Below, piece after piece: positions 1 through 9,287 of a stretch of DNA of 64,000 nt (its first letter is position 1; each line of letters starts with the position of its first letter). Source of the DNA: Amphibalanus amphitrite (lineage: Eukaryota > Arthropoda > Thecostraca > Balanomorpha > Balanidae); contig NW_024881537.1 of NCBI RefSeq assembly GCF_019059575.1, positions 1,362,501 to 1,426,500 on the forward strand. Reading direction: 5' to 3'. The notes below the pieces were generated by a model. The model had not been told where the DNA came from. It saw only the letters and a program-made list of their open reading frames with translations, and made no database searches. The translations under genes were made by a program, and so were the position numbers.

Positions 1-1
1 T

Positions 2-286
2 CTCCCTCTGAACGCAAGGAAGAAGTTTACAAAAGAAAGAACGAACTGTGCCTTGTGTGAAGCGGAAAATGAAGATATTAATCATTTCTTGCTAGAATGT
101 CCAATATTAAATGAAGTTAGGGTGAAGCATCGTGAATTACAACAGCCATACCTGGAAGACAAAGAAGAAGTTATAATGAGATTTCTATTTGATAAGGAAA
201 GAAGGAATATGGAAGAAAAGAAACAGATTTTGTACAGCATGTGGACCCTAAGAACTAAAAGGCAAAAAGAGCTCAATACTTGTTAA
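2..286 (+). pseudogene. LINE reverse transcriptase, C-terminal tail (partial)
   Basis: This is the end of a non-LTR retrotransposon ORF that enters from the left edge and stops at 284-286. The open frame already begins at base 2, so the internal ATG at 53 is not a true start. The visible residues contain a knuckle of the form C-x2-C-x8-H-x4-C (NCALC ... HFLLEC), typical of the segment after the reverse transcriptase domain in many LINEs. A charged region rich in Lys and Glu follows. Nothing upstream is visible, so intactness cannot be judged. An unrelated host zinc-knuckle protein is possible but less likely. Confidence 0.6.
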
Positions 287-403
287 GCACCCCGTACCAA
301 CTCATAGCGCGATAGTTTAAGTTAAAGTTTAAAAAGAAAAGGAGGAGCCGTTGCAAAGGCAATTCCTCAAAACCGTCAAGTTCAAGTTCAAGTACCTGAG
401 ACC
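287..403. other. Short spacer, no feature
   Basis: This AT-leaning stretch lies between the LINE tail and the first TTAA-flanked element. I see nothing in it beyond several TTAA and TTTAA tetranucleotides. Confidence 0.4.
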
Positions 404-407
404 TTAA

Positions 408-1393
408 CCCTATTCCTGGCGGGCTCCGCCGGGACAAGAAACTGGCGGGGGGGGCCGATTCGGCCCCCCCCCCCTGAGATCTCGAGAACGAAGCAAGATA
501 GCGACAAGCAGTAAACGGCATCGGATACGCACGGCCAAGATCTACAATTTTTACTAAGGTCATTTTCAGGTCAGGTCAAAGATGACGTCACAGGGGTCGA
601 AAAAGTCAAAATGGCGGCACTAGATATGGAGAGAGTTTTTCTCGAATAACTTTCGAATTAGTCAAGATAGGAACAAACTAAGGGCATCATCGTGATCCTC
701 TCGTCAATCCGCATCGAATGATATATATGTTGACCTCGAAAGGTCAAGGTCAAAGGTTGACCTCAGGTCACGTGACCTCGAGGTCATTATGTATATCATT
801 CGATGCGTCTTGACGAGCTGAACACAATGAGACCATCCACGCGTCTGTATCTTGTTCCTGTACGGAGTTATTGGCCAAAAACCTTTGGTGACCTTTGATG
901 ACGTCACATGACCTCACAGCTGCCCAACAGCAAAACAGACCTCAAGGTAGTGAAGGTTGATCGTATATGAAGTCATGTATGGTATATGGGGCCATTCCGA
1001 CCCGTTTTAGTGGTAAAAACAGGGAGTTGATTTTTTCCCCATTGACTTATAATGGGGAGGTCGCGAAATTGACCTGACCTTAGGTCACCGATATCAAAAT
1101 TCCGAGATATACAAATTGCACATACTGGTACCCTAACTAAACCCTGAAGAGAAGAAATTGATCGGTCAAAAACTCTAGCTCTGGCGTGATTGCAAACTTT
1201 TCTGAGGTAGCGTCACCAAACCGCCTCTGGTGACCTGACCTGAGGTCAGATCAACTCAAAATTTTCAGACATGTTGCGTAGAAGCCTTTTAGGAAAAGTC
1301 AGAAAATTTGAGCTTCCTAGCTCAACGCGTTTGGGAGATATAACCAAAAAACCTCAGGGGGGGCTCCTGAGGCCCCCCCCGCCAGGAATAGGG
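408..1393 (+). mobile_element. TTAA-flanked hairpin element, CCCTATTCCTGGC family (986 bp)
   Basis: TTAA lies on both sides (404-407 and 1394-1397), and the ends are inverted copies of CCCTATTCCTGGCGGG. The left end carries the head twice, before a G-run/C-run palindrome centred on CCGATTCGG and a box B (GAGATCTCGAGAACGAAGC). The right end has one head, the palindrome and box A. The body is full of TGACCT and TGACGTCA and contains a central palindrome near 702-817. No coding capacity is seen. The left two thirds match the element at 59601-60601, while the right third matches 41481-41780, so it is a mosaic. Confidence 0.85.
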
Positions 1394-1397
1394 TTAA

Positions 1398-2560
1398 AAT
1401 CGGGTACCAATCGCTGCGACTTGTAACGGCACACACGCTCGTTTTTTCCGCGAGGCTCTAGCTCTATTAGAAGCGAAACGGCGTGCTGGGGTCGTATCAA
1501 CCCCTCCGAAACCCATTTTGTTTGCGGGAAAATGAGGAACTTATAGAAAGAACACCTTTCTAATTTTTTGCATGTCGATTTGCAATGACATGAAGATTAT
1601 TTTGAAAAAATGAAAATGTGAAAAATTTTGGTCCCAAAAGTCATTAGAGGCAAATGAAAAAAGATTAAGGTTTTTGCTCAACAATAAAATTTTTTCTTTG
1701 GAATTTTTATATAGTAATATTAATTTTTGATTCATCGCAAGCTTAGTGTCGTTTACTTTTTGTTGGTTGCTTAACCCGTTCTTGAGTTATAGGCCATCAA
1801 ACTCACCGTTCCATACCGAAGTTAAAAAAAATGTAATGCAATATAACTCAAAAAGTTTTGATCTGAGAAGTCTGATATTTTGCCAGGCGTCTTTGGGGCC
1901 TATGATTACCCCTAGGACCGATTTTCATTAAAATCTGAGAGATGAGGGTGACGGGCCTGGTACGATCTATCGTGGAATGCCCCAGGGGTCAAGGTCAGGG
2001 TCAAGGTCAACCTAGGTCATCTAAGATAATTGCGTTTTAGGCAAGCTGAATTTACTTTTTGTGAAGTTTTTTGACTGCATTTTTGGTAAAAGCTTCTCAG
2101 GTCATGATTTCATGTAATATGGACCCAAAAACAATCGGTGCACACATCAGTATACACACAGATACACACAGACATACAAACACATATAATTGACCTTGAC
2201 CTAACTTGACCTGAAATGACCTCAGCACTCAGCAGCAAAATTCTGGTCGGGTAGTGTGACAAAGAGGTTCTAGCTGGCTTGGCACCAGAAAACAGCATCG
2301 TCATCGGTATTTGATAAGCAGCGCACTTGATATCCAACGGTGACCCAAAACAGCAACATTTTTTAGTTTGACCTGACCTGGAAGGTCAATGACTGACCTG
2401 AAGAGGTAAAACTGGGTATCATTGGATTCGTCTTCTCCCAAAGAATCTTTTTGGTCTTTACCGCTAAGCTCTATCTCCAACAGGAACGAAATGGCGCGGG
2501 GGTGGCAACCCCCCCCCCCATGTGCGTTCTAGGATGGGAAAATGGCATGTGCGGGCGAGG
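1398..2560 (+). mobile_element. Degenerate TTAA-type element region (right end preserved)
   Basis: The stretch has the TGACCT-rich body of the superfamily, with dense motifs at 1980-2220 and 2360-2405. A GC palindrome lies at about 2497-2520 and the terminus GCGGGCGAGG is at 2551-2560, followed by TAA instead of TTAA. The terminus resembles the CCCTCGC families at 6644 and 29068. The left end is not visible, because 1398 follows directly on the TTAA of the previous element. A loose array of ACACA-type repeats lies at 2141-2188. No gene is seen. Confidence 0.5.
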
Positions 2561-2578
2561 TAAGGCCTTGGTCGCAAC

Positions 2579-2866
2579 CAGTGGTGTAGCCGGGGAGCAC
2601 AAGGGGCACTTGCCATTAGATGCATGGTGCCCCTCGGGCCCGAGAGGCCCTGTGGTGCCAACAATCGGCCGCTCAGGATTTATGCGTGTTATATTTCGAC
2701 TTAGATAAGACCCACATAACTCGTGAGATCATCTCACGGAGTCACTACTCCTAAGCAGTCACACTTGTCTCTTTATAAGATCCCGACTACGGATTTTGAG
2801 GGCCCTCTGCCAGCCTCTGAGTGCCCTTGCCGGCCTATGAGGCGTCGGTTCTTAGAGTCTAATTAG
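2579..2866 (+). repeat. Left arm of a ~285-bp inverted repeat, hAT-like end (CAGTGGTGTAGCC)
   Basis: The sequence begins CAGTGGTGTAGCCGGGGAGC, like many hAT termini, and returns in inverted orientation at 6352-6624 with few differences. The arms share the CCTCGGGCCCGAGAGGCC palindrome and the CGGCCTATGAGGCGTCGGTT stretch. The flank AAGGCCTTGGTCGCAAC is also mirrored outside the other arm, so the inverted duplication extends beyond the hAT-like end itself. Three TTAA elements now lie between the arms. Confidence 0.6.
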
Positions 2867-3574
2867 CTAAATATCTTCAAAAATGGCCAAGTTATACGCA
2901 TTATTGCAAAACATTAACAATTATTAATTTTTCAAATCAATTTTTCAGCACGAATTTGACATCGTGCGCCAATATAAATAGCACCGTCGTGTTCCTGAGC
3001 TCAAACTTCATCCAATAGACACCTTTTTTGTCGAAAAATTTTAACTTCAAAATTTGACCTTTTTTGACCTGAAGTGACTTGACCTATGCTAAATTCGACT
3101 CAAAATGACCTCGAATGACACAGACGACATCAAATTCGAAATCTATGGCCTAAATGGACCATAAAACATGTGTCACGTGACCGACGCATGAAATAATATT
3201 TCCGTGACCTGTGATGACCTGACCTTGACCTGAAAATCAAAGTACAAGTTTGGTACCCTCAGAGCATCTAGAGCATCTGTTCTCGAGTGTGTGAACCAAA
3301 AATGAGCCTGATCTGACTTGTAAGACGGCGGCCAGAGCCCAAAACGTGAACAAGCCAAAATGCTAATAATTTTTACATTGACCTGACCTGTGACGTCATC
3401 GGTGACCTCGAGGTCAATGAAATTAGGTTTCGCTCGATAGTTTTTCCGGGGCTATCAGACGCCGTTTGAATTTTGACGATCGGCCCAGTAGTTTCGGAGT
3501 TAGGAGGGGGCTATGAATAGCCCCCCCCCCCCCCCAGTAGGGCGTGTTATACGCAGACCCCAGTGGGGCGCGGG
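2867..3574 (+). mobile_element. TTAA-type element fragment, CCCGCGCCCCACTGG family
   Basis: The bases match the right-hand 60% of the complete element at 11111-12292. Shared features are the AAAACATGTGTCACGTGACC module, the palindrome around GGCTATGAATAGCC and the double-head terminus ending GTGGGGCGCGGG before TTAA at 3575-3578. The left part is missing where the hAT-like repeat abuts. Confidence 0.75.
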
Positions 3575-3578
3575 TTAA

Positions 3579-4519
3579 CCCTCGCCCGTAAACGGCGATC
3601 TGCCACCTTCGCCCATGCAGGGGGGGGGTTGGTGCGACCCCCCCCTTGGCGTTTGAAAACGGAGCGTCGTAGAGCTTAGCGGAAAAAACCAACGGATTGC
3701 TCTCGCCGAGATCTCGCGATTGGTGGTATATTTTTTGGTCCTAGGTCAACATTTGACCTACTTTTGACCGGTCAAAGGTCAAATTTTCGGAAAAATAGAC
3801 TTTTTTTAACTTTCGGCGGCGATTGCGGCAAAACGGTGGGAGATATCGACTTGAAACCTTCACTATCGTGTTCCTTGATCAATTCTCTATCCTTTGGTAT
3901 GTATTTCGTTTCCCTAGCTCTAAAAATGGCGCGTTGGGAGCGCCGGAAGTCGGCAAGGTCACAGTCGGCGGCAGAAATTCGAAAAATCAAAATTTAAATT
4001 TTTGAAATCTGATTGTATTTTTGGATTTGGGAGGTCCATTTGCTCCCTATAGAAGCTAATATTGCTGCATATTCCCATTGAGGTGACAAGAATTAGCAAA
4101 ATAGTGGTTCGTGCGCTTTTCAAAAATAGTACCGGACGCTGTTCCTCTTGTGACGTCATAGCTCCGTGACCTGACCTGACCCGGTCAAGTTTCTTATACC
4201 ATATGATAGCCAATACTTGCCCCAACATGCATGGGAAGTTTCATCACGATCCATCAACCGATCTCCGTGCCTCCGGCAGGAAACCTCGGGTGTTGGCACT
4301 CAGTTTGTGAAAATCCGGCCGGAGGCTGTTCCCTTTGTGACGTCATAACTCCGTGACCTGACATGACCCGGTCAAATTTTTTTTATCAAAAGATGCGCAA
4401 GGTTTGCCCCATAAGGTACCCAAAATTTGGCGGCGCTACGCGCCGCCGTTTTTGCACTATTTCCGAAAAACCTCAGGGGGGGGGGGTTGCACCAACCCCC
4501 CCCCCTACATGGGCGAGGG
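3579..4519 (+). mobile_element. TTAA-flanked hairpin element, CCCTCGCCC family copy 1 (941 bp)
   Basis: TTAA at 3575-3578 and 4520-4523 bounds inverted ends CCCTCGCCCGTA and TACATGGGCGAGGG. The left end has the double head and box B; the right end has the single head and box A. The body holds two related blocks, each with GTGACGTCATA, CTCCGTGACCTGAC and ACCCGGTCAA. Close copies lie at 26903-27842, 36375-37293 and 51082-52003. It shares each boundary TTAA with its neighbour, so three elements stand head to tail with no spacer. Confidence 0.88.
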
Positions 4520-4523
4520 TTAA

Positions 4524-5735
4524 CCCGCGACCGCCTGGGGGGGTCGGATCCGACCCCCCCCCCTCCGTTTTTCTTGAATAACTCATGAACCACTTTCGCT
4601 ATCTACTTGAAACTTGGCATACCTTCTCCCCTATCAATTTGACGTCTCCTGTGCAATTTTTAAGAAAAAATTTCCAAAATTTTTTAAGATATATCGATTT
4701 TAGTGATGTAACTACATGGCGTTTTTAGTCAAAAAGTGGTAAATGTTTAAAAAATCGCCAAAAATCAGGGTTTTAAGCAAATTGCAAATTAAGGACATGA
4801 AAAGACGCAGCTCAACGAGTTCTTTAAAATGGCTATCTCGGATTTTCCATAAAATGCGTTTTTCACCCCTAAAAATTCAAAAAACTATATTTTTTGGAAA
4901 ACAGCTAATAAAATCCAAAATTTTGGGAATTTCCAAAAAACAGGAATATATGTTGTAGAGCTCTTTTAGAACATTAGATGCCCCAAATTTCAACTTTCTA
5001 TCTTGATTTTTGACCCCCAAATTGTAAACAATAGCCCCAACATGCATAGGGCATGGTGACGTCATAAGCATTTTCGTGAATTAGAGGCACTTCTGAACAT
5101 CGCATGTGAAAACAAATGGCACCACTAGATTCCTGGGACAAAGCTCGTCTAGAAAAGTGCATTTTTATGTCAAAAATAAAAAGTTGAAAAATTGACCTTT
5201 TTTCTCAGCCCTCGTATAGTATAAACGATTTTTTATGCAGTTTCAATGCACACTTATCACCAGCACAGTGACTTGGGGTCACATATAACCATTACCATAG
5301 GATTCGGCGTGAAAAATAAGCCATAAAACATGTGTCGCACGCCCATGTAACAGAAATTGAAAACCGTGACCTTTCGTGACCTGACCTGACCTTGACCCGT
5401 ACTTAGTATGACCCCTATACGCACATGGTACCTTCACTAGGCCTTTGAGGTCATTTTTGGTGAGTTTCGAGCAGCAGCTATCGATTCCGCTGTCCGTAAG
5501 CCTAATCATGCAAAACCCCTGAATTTGACCTTTGACCTGACCTTGACCCGAAAGTTGACCTCAATCTTAAAATCTTAAGAGTGCGTTGGGAAGGTCTTGT
5601 AGAGACCTTTCGAACGCCGCCTCGCGGGGCTCGATACGACCATTGGTTCTCGAGATAACAGGGGGGGTCGGATCCGACCCCCCCCCCCCAGGCTGTCGTG
5701 CTCGTGGGTACGGAAATAGCCCAGGCGATGCCGGG
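4524..5735 (+). mobile_element. TTAA-flanked hairpin element, CCCGCGACCGCCTGG family (1,212 bp)
   Basis: The ends are CCCGCGACCGCCTGGG on the left and the inverse of CCCGGCATCGCCTGGG on the right, with TTAA at 4520-4523 and 5736-5739. Both subterminal palindromes read GGGTCGGATCCGACCC. Box A follows the single-head left end (TTTTTCTTGAATAACTC, then CTTGAAACTTGGCATACCTT), and box B precedes the double-head right end. The body carries GGCTATCTCGGATTTT, GGAATATATGTTGTAG and CATAAAACATGTGTCGCACG modules. A 1,214-bp copy lies at 15547-16760. Confidence 0.88.
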
Positions 5736-5739
5736 TTAA

Positions 5740-6351
5740 GGGCTCATATGATGCCAACAAGGGGCCTTCACAGGCCGGCAAGGGATCCTCAGAGACCGGC
5801 AGTATCAGGAGCCCTGTGGAATCCTGGAGATCCGCATGGCACTCTCAGACACCTTAGAGTCACTGGTGTATGACCCTCAGACCCGCCGGTATAGGACATA
5901 CAGAGTTACTGGTGGCTGGCTGTCAGAGGCGCCGGTGTGGGGGCCGGGGGCCCCACAGGTGCCGGTGTGGGACCCTCAAAGTCGTCGATGTGGGATCTCA
6001 AGAGACACTGGTGTGGGGGACTCAGAGGCGGCGATGTAGGGCCCTCAGAGGTGTCTGTGTGGGACCCTCACAGTTGCCGGTGATGACTTTCACAGGCGCC
6101 ATTGTGAGGTCCTCATAGACACAGGTATGGGGCCATTACAAGCGTGTGTGTGGCCATTAGAGTTGCCGGTGCAAACACTGCATAAGGCCAGCGCCGCTGG
6201 GAGCCCTCAGTCACTGGTGTGGGGCCCTCAGAACCGCGATGTAGGGCCTTCAGGAGCATTGGTGTTTGGCCATCAGAGGCGCCGATGTGAGGCCCTCACA
6301 GGCGCCATTATGGGCCCTCAGAGACGCTGGTGTGGAGCCGTCCCATGCGGG
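5740..6351 (+). repeat. Degenerate minisatellite, 'GGGCCCTCAGAGGCGCCGGTGTG' type
   Basis: A unit of roughly 30 bp is repeated imperfectly: a CCGGTGTGGG core alternates with CCTCAGAGGCG variants. The opening (ATGATGCCAACAAGGGGCC, then the CAGGCCGGCAAGG motif) recurs at about 43150, and the same unit fills 42780-43960 and 53880-54780. Reading frames through it are low-complexity by-products of the repeat. Confidence 0.75.
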
Positions 6352-6624
6352 TAATTGACTCTAAGAACCGACGCCTCATAGGCCGGCAAGGGCACTCAGA
6401 GGCTGGCAAAGGGCCCTCAAAATCCGTAGTCGGGTCCTTATAAAGAGACAAGTGTGACTGCTTAGGAGTAGTGACTTGAGTAGTTCTGTGGGTCTTATCT
6501 AAGTCGAAATATAACACGCATAAATCCTGAGCGGCCGATTGTTGGCACCACAGGGCCTCTCGGGCCCGAGGGGCACCATGCATCTAATGGCAAGTGCCCC
6601 TTGTGCTCCCCGGCTACACCACTG
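6352..6624 (-). repeat. Right arm of the hAT-like inverted repeat
   Basis: This is the reverse complement of 2579-2866 and ends CCGGCTACACCACTG. It joins the minisatellite on its left. On its right the mirrored flank GTTGCGACCAAGGCC leads to TTAA at 6640-6643. Confidence 0.6.
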
Positions 6625-6643
6625 GTTGCGACCAAGGCCTTAA

Positions 6644-7110
6644 CCCTTGTCGGACTCGGCACAGGCCATTTTGAATCCCCGACGGCACAAGTGGGGGTTG
6701 GTAGTTGGTACGACCCTCCTCGCGTTTGGCCCCTCATGGAGCTAGAGCTTCGCGGAAAAACGAGCGTGCTGCCCGTCACGAGAGAAAGCCAATGATATCC
6801 AATTTTAAGGTCCTAGGTCATCGGTTGACCTTCCAGGTCAGGTCAATGACCAAAAAATCGGGAATATCGGGATCTGTTAGAAAGTCGGTAAAGTGTGGCT
6901 GCTAAGGCGTTTTCCGGGGTGCTGATCACGAATATCGTGTTAGTTTTGATCACAGATGATGTCGCGTTTAGACCAGGTCGGGTCAGGCCAGGTCAGGTCA
7001 ACCGGTAGGGGTCGTGACGGACGGGTATTCGACGTAGTACCTGTCGGCTGTCATCCGCCTCTGACAACTTCGTAACATGTTACGAAGGCACCAAAACTAC
7101 TTCGCTTAGT
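6644..7110 (+). mobile_element. TTAA-type element fragment, CCCTCGCATGTG family relative
   Basis: It begins after TTAA (6640-6643). It matches the complete element at 29068-29945 over GAGCTAGAGCTTCGCGGAAA, the GTCCTAGGTCAT block, TGCTGATCACGAATATCGTG and CTTCGTAACATGTTACGAAG. Box B is present. The similarity fades near 7110 and no right end is seen. Confidence 0.65.
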
Positions 7111-8130
7111 ACTAAGTACTAAACTACTAAAACTACTTAGTAGTTACGTCTGGAGATCCTAACTAGATCCACTGTACTTACAAGCTACGCATTGCCTTCG
7201 AGTGTATGCTATTGTCAAATACACAAATACCTACAATATACTGCACACTGCACATTGTATACGACCTCTGGGTTCTGACCCCTCCCTGCCCCCTGACCGC
7301 ATGCTGTGTCGCCGACCCAGGTGGTAGAAACCGGTTTTAGCCTCTACACAAGCTGCCACTCTAACTCTCCCCTCTCTACGCCACCACGTGATGAAGTACA
7401 TACCTACTAACGCGCTCGTGCGTAGCTGGGCGGAGCAAAGGGTCGCCGATACAGGTGCGGAGCTGCAGTTACCCTTCCGACCGTTGAAACCCGCGAGACC
7501 TGTACATGTGTGACGTGTGCAACTGAGCGCCGGCCGAACCGGAGCGGGCAGGAAGCCCTCGGCAGCCCCCGGCAGAAACGTCTGGACTTCCGACCCGCTC
7601 AGCCACCTACAGACTGTACTCCAGCTCATCACCGCGTTTTGCTCGCGCTTGGATGATATACGGTGAAGTGGTGCATTGTGTACTGTACAACGCGTACACG
7701 CGTGTAGTGCGGACTATAGGCACTACAAGCGTTCAGTTACACTAGCAAGAAATCACACACCCTGACCCATTGCCTGATTTTTTTTGCCCAGGTTTCCACC
7801 GGGGGTGTATTTCAAAAATCACACCACATGCACACCATACCCATTGCCTGATGTTTATAGTTTGTCCTTTCAAGAATATGAAACAAATTAGTAAGACCAC
7901 CACTCCAGTTTACATTGGAACAAATTACCCAACCAATTAAGCACCTAACACACAACCTTATCTAGGCTGCAATGCCAGCGGTACTCAGCGTGCGTGGCCT
8001 TCAGACCATGCAAAGATTCGATTCGAACGCTCTACATAACATTCACAACTTGGAGCTAAGCACAGAACTACTAGTCTTAACTAATGCAGTTAAATGCGTT
8101 TTTATAGAAAATGACCAGTTGGATGCGAAC
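7111..8130. other. Non-repeat stretch without a recognised gene
   Basis: This stretch lacks the TGACCT motifs of the elements. A 133-codon minus-strand frame (7231-7632) has no recognised motif and could be chance in GC-rich sequence. Small inverted motifs (AGTACTAAGTACT near 7110) are present. I see no convincing gene. Confidence 0.35.
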
Positions 8131-8160
8131 ACACACACAGTACACACACACACACACACC
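8131..8160. repeat. (CA)n microsatellite
   Basis: An ACACAC run interrupted once by GT. Confidence 0.8.
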
Positions 8161-8284
8161 TACTTAACTACGAACTATCATACCAATGCGGTGTTGGTGC
8201 ATTTGAGAGGGATGTCACCCTTTCCAACGTCAAAGGGGCTGGCGCACTTCTAGCAATGACTATGGCTCATAAATATAGATTATA

Positions 8285-8456
8285 CACTGTAAAAAAGATT
8301 CACTAAGTTCCATGTTATCCTGGCCAAACTCAATAACCCGAGGCGTGTTGAATCGACATTGACACGCGGCTCGTGAGATACCGATTCAACACGGCCTAAG
8401 CTAAAAGCTAGATTTTTCCAGGATAACACGAAAGTTTGCAAATATTTGTTACAGTG
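8285..8456. mobile_element. 172-bp MITE with CACTGTAA ends and TA target
   Basis: The ends CACTGTAA and TTACAGTG form an imperfect inverted repeat of about 40 bp. It includes GTTATCCTGG on the left and CCAGGATAAC on the right. The dinucleotide TA stands on both sides, as in Tc1/mariner-type insertions. The centre carries a second inverted pair (CGTGTTGAATCG and CGATTCAACACG). No coding capacity. Confidence 0.7.
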
Positions 8457-8627
8457 TACGCTCAATTCGATATTTGATCCATTTTGTCAGTTTTCAGCGT
8501 ACTCATTTACGTCATCAGCGCGCCAGCTTCCCTTTAGGCCGGAAAAAGGTCCCTCGCAGTTGGCACCACACGAGGCCGGCCAGCCGCGCCGAGTCTCGGG
8601 CTCGCACGTGCCACCTCGTGTGTGCTC

Positions 8628-8858
8628 GGCGCGGCCTTTCGCCCCATCCCGTCCGCTGCAGTGGTTAGGCACGATCTGGCGATGGACCGACGGACCAACA
8701 CACAAACACATGGACACTGCGAGAGAGGAGGACGGAGGTGGGATTGCCACCTCCGTCCTCCCGTCCAACAGCAGACATGGGCGTGTGTGTCAGAGCGTCT
8801 ATCCATCGCTAGATGGCACCCAACTAATGCGGCGGACGGGATGGGGCGAAAGGTCGCG
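8628..8858. repeat. Foldback palindrome, arms ~110 bp
   Basis: The left arm starts GCGCGGCCTTTCGCCCCATC and the right arm ends with its inverse near 8855. The innermost stem GAGGACGGAGGTGG / CCACCTCCGTCCTC (8728-8760) is perfect around a loop of about five bases. The middle of the arms has several mismatches. Reading frames on both strands here are consequences of the palindrome. Confidence 0.7.
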
Positions 8859-8965
8859 CTAGGCACCGAGTGTCACATCCCGACCCCCCACTGAGGGCCC
8901 AGATGTGGCTCCACGGTCCCCTGGAACAGGACGGTACGTGTGGATGTGCTGCATGACCTGCGTCA

Positions 8966-9150
8966 CGGTCAACGAGCCGTGAAGGCCAGCAGGACGCCAA
9001 CGAGCCGTAACGGCCAGCAGGACGTCAACGAACTGTGACGGCCAGCAGGACGTCAACGAACTGTGACGGCCAGCAGGACGTCAACGAACTGTGACGGCCA
9101 GCAGGACGTCAACGAGCCGTCACGGCCAATGCAGGACGTCAGCAAGCTGT
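8966..9150. repeat. 28-bp tandem repeat (AACGAACTGTGACGGCCAGC core)
   Basis: At least six contiguous units, about 28 bp each, occur around GACGGCCAGCAGGACGTCAAC. The three central units are nearly identical and the outer ones are diverged. An inverted partial unit (GTTGACGTCCTGCTGG) lies at about 9180-9195, so the end of the array can fold back on it. Confidence 0.8.
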
Positions 9151-9287
9151 GACGGCCTGCATGTTGGCCGTCCCAGCTCGTTGACGTCCTGCTGGGTTAC
9201 ACAGCTCGCTGAACGTAACGCAGGTCATGCAGCACAAGCACCACGCACCGTTCCGTAACAGCGGGACATCAAAGGCTAGGAGTCACT

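Noticed and set aside
7231..7632. 133-codon minus-strand frame as a gene
   Set aside because: No recognised motif, no second copy and GC-rich context; kept only as a note in the stretch description.
8966..9150. 28-bp repeats as a CRISPR array
   Set aside because: Units are contiguous without spacers and the sequence is eukaryotic.
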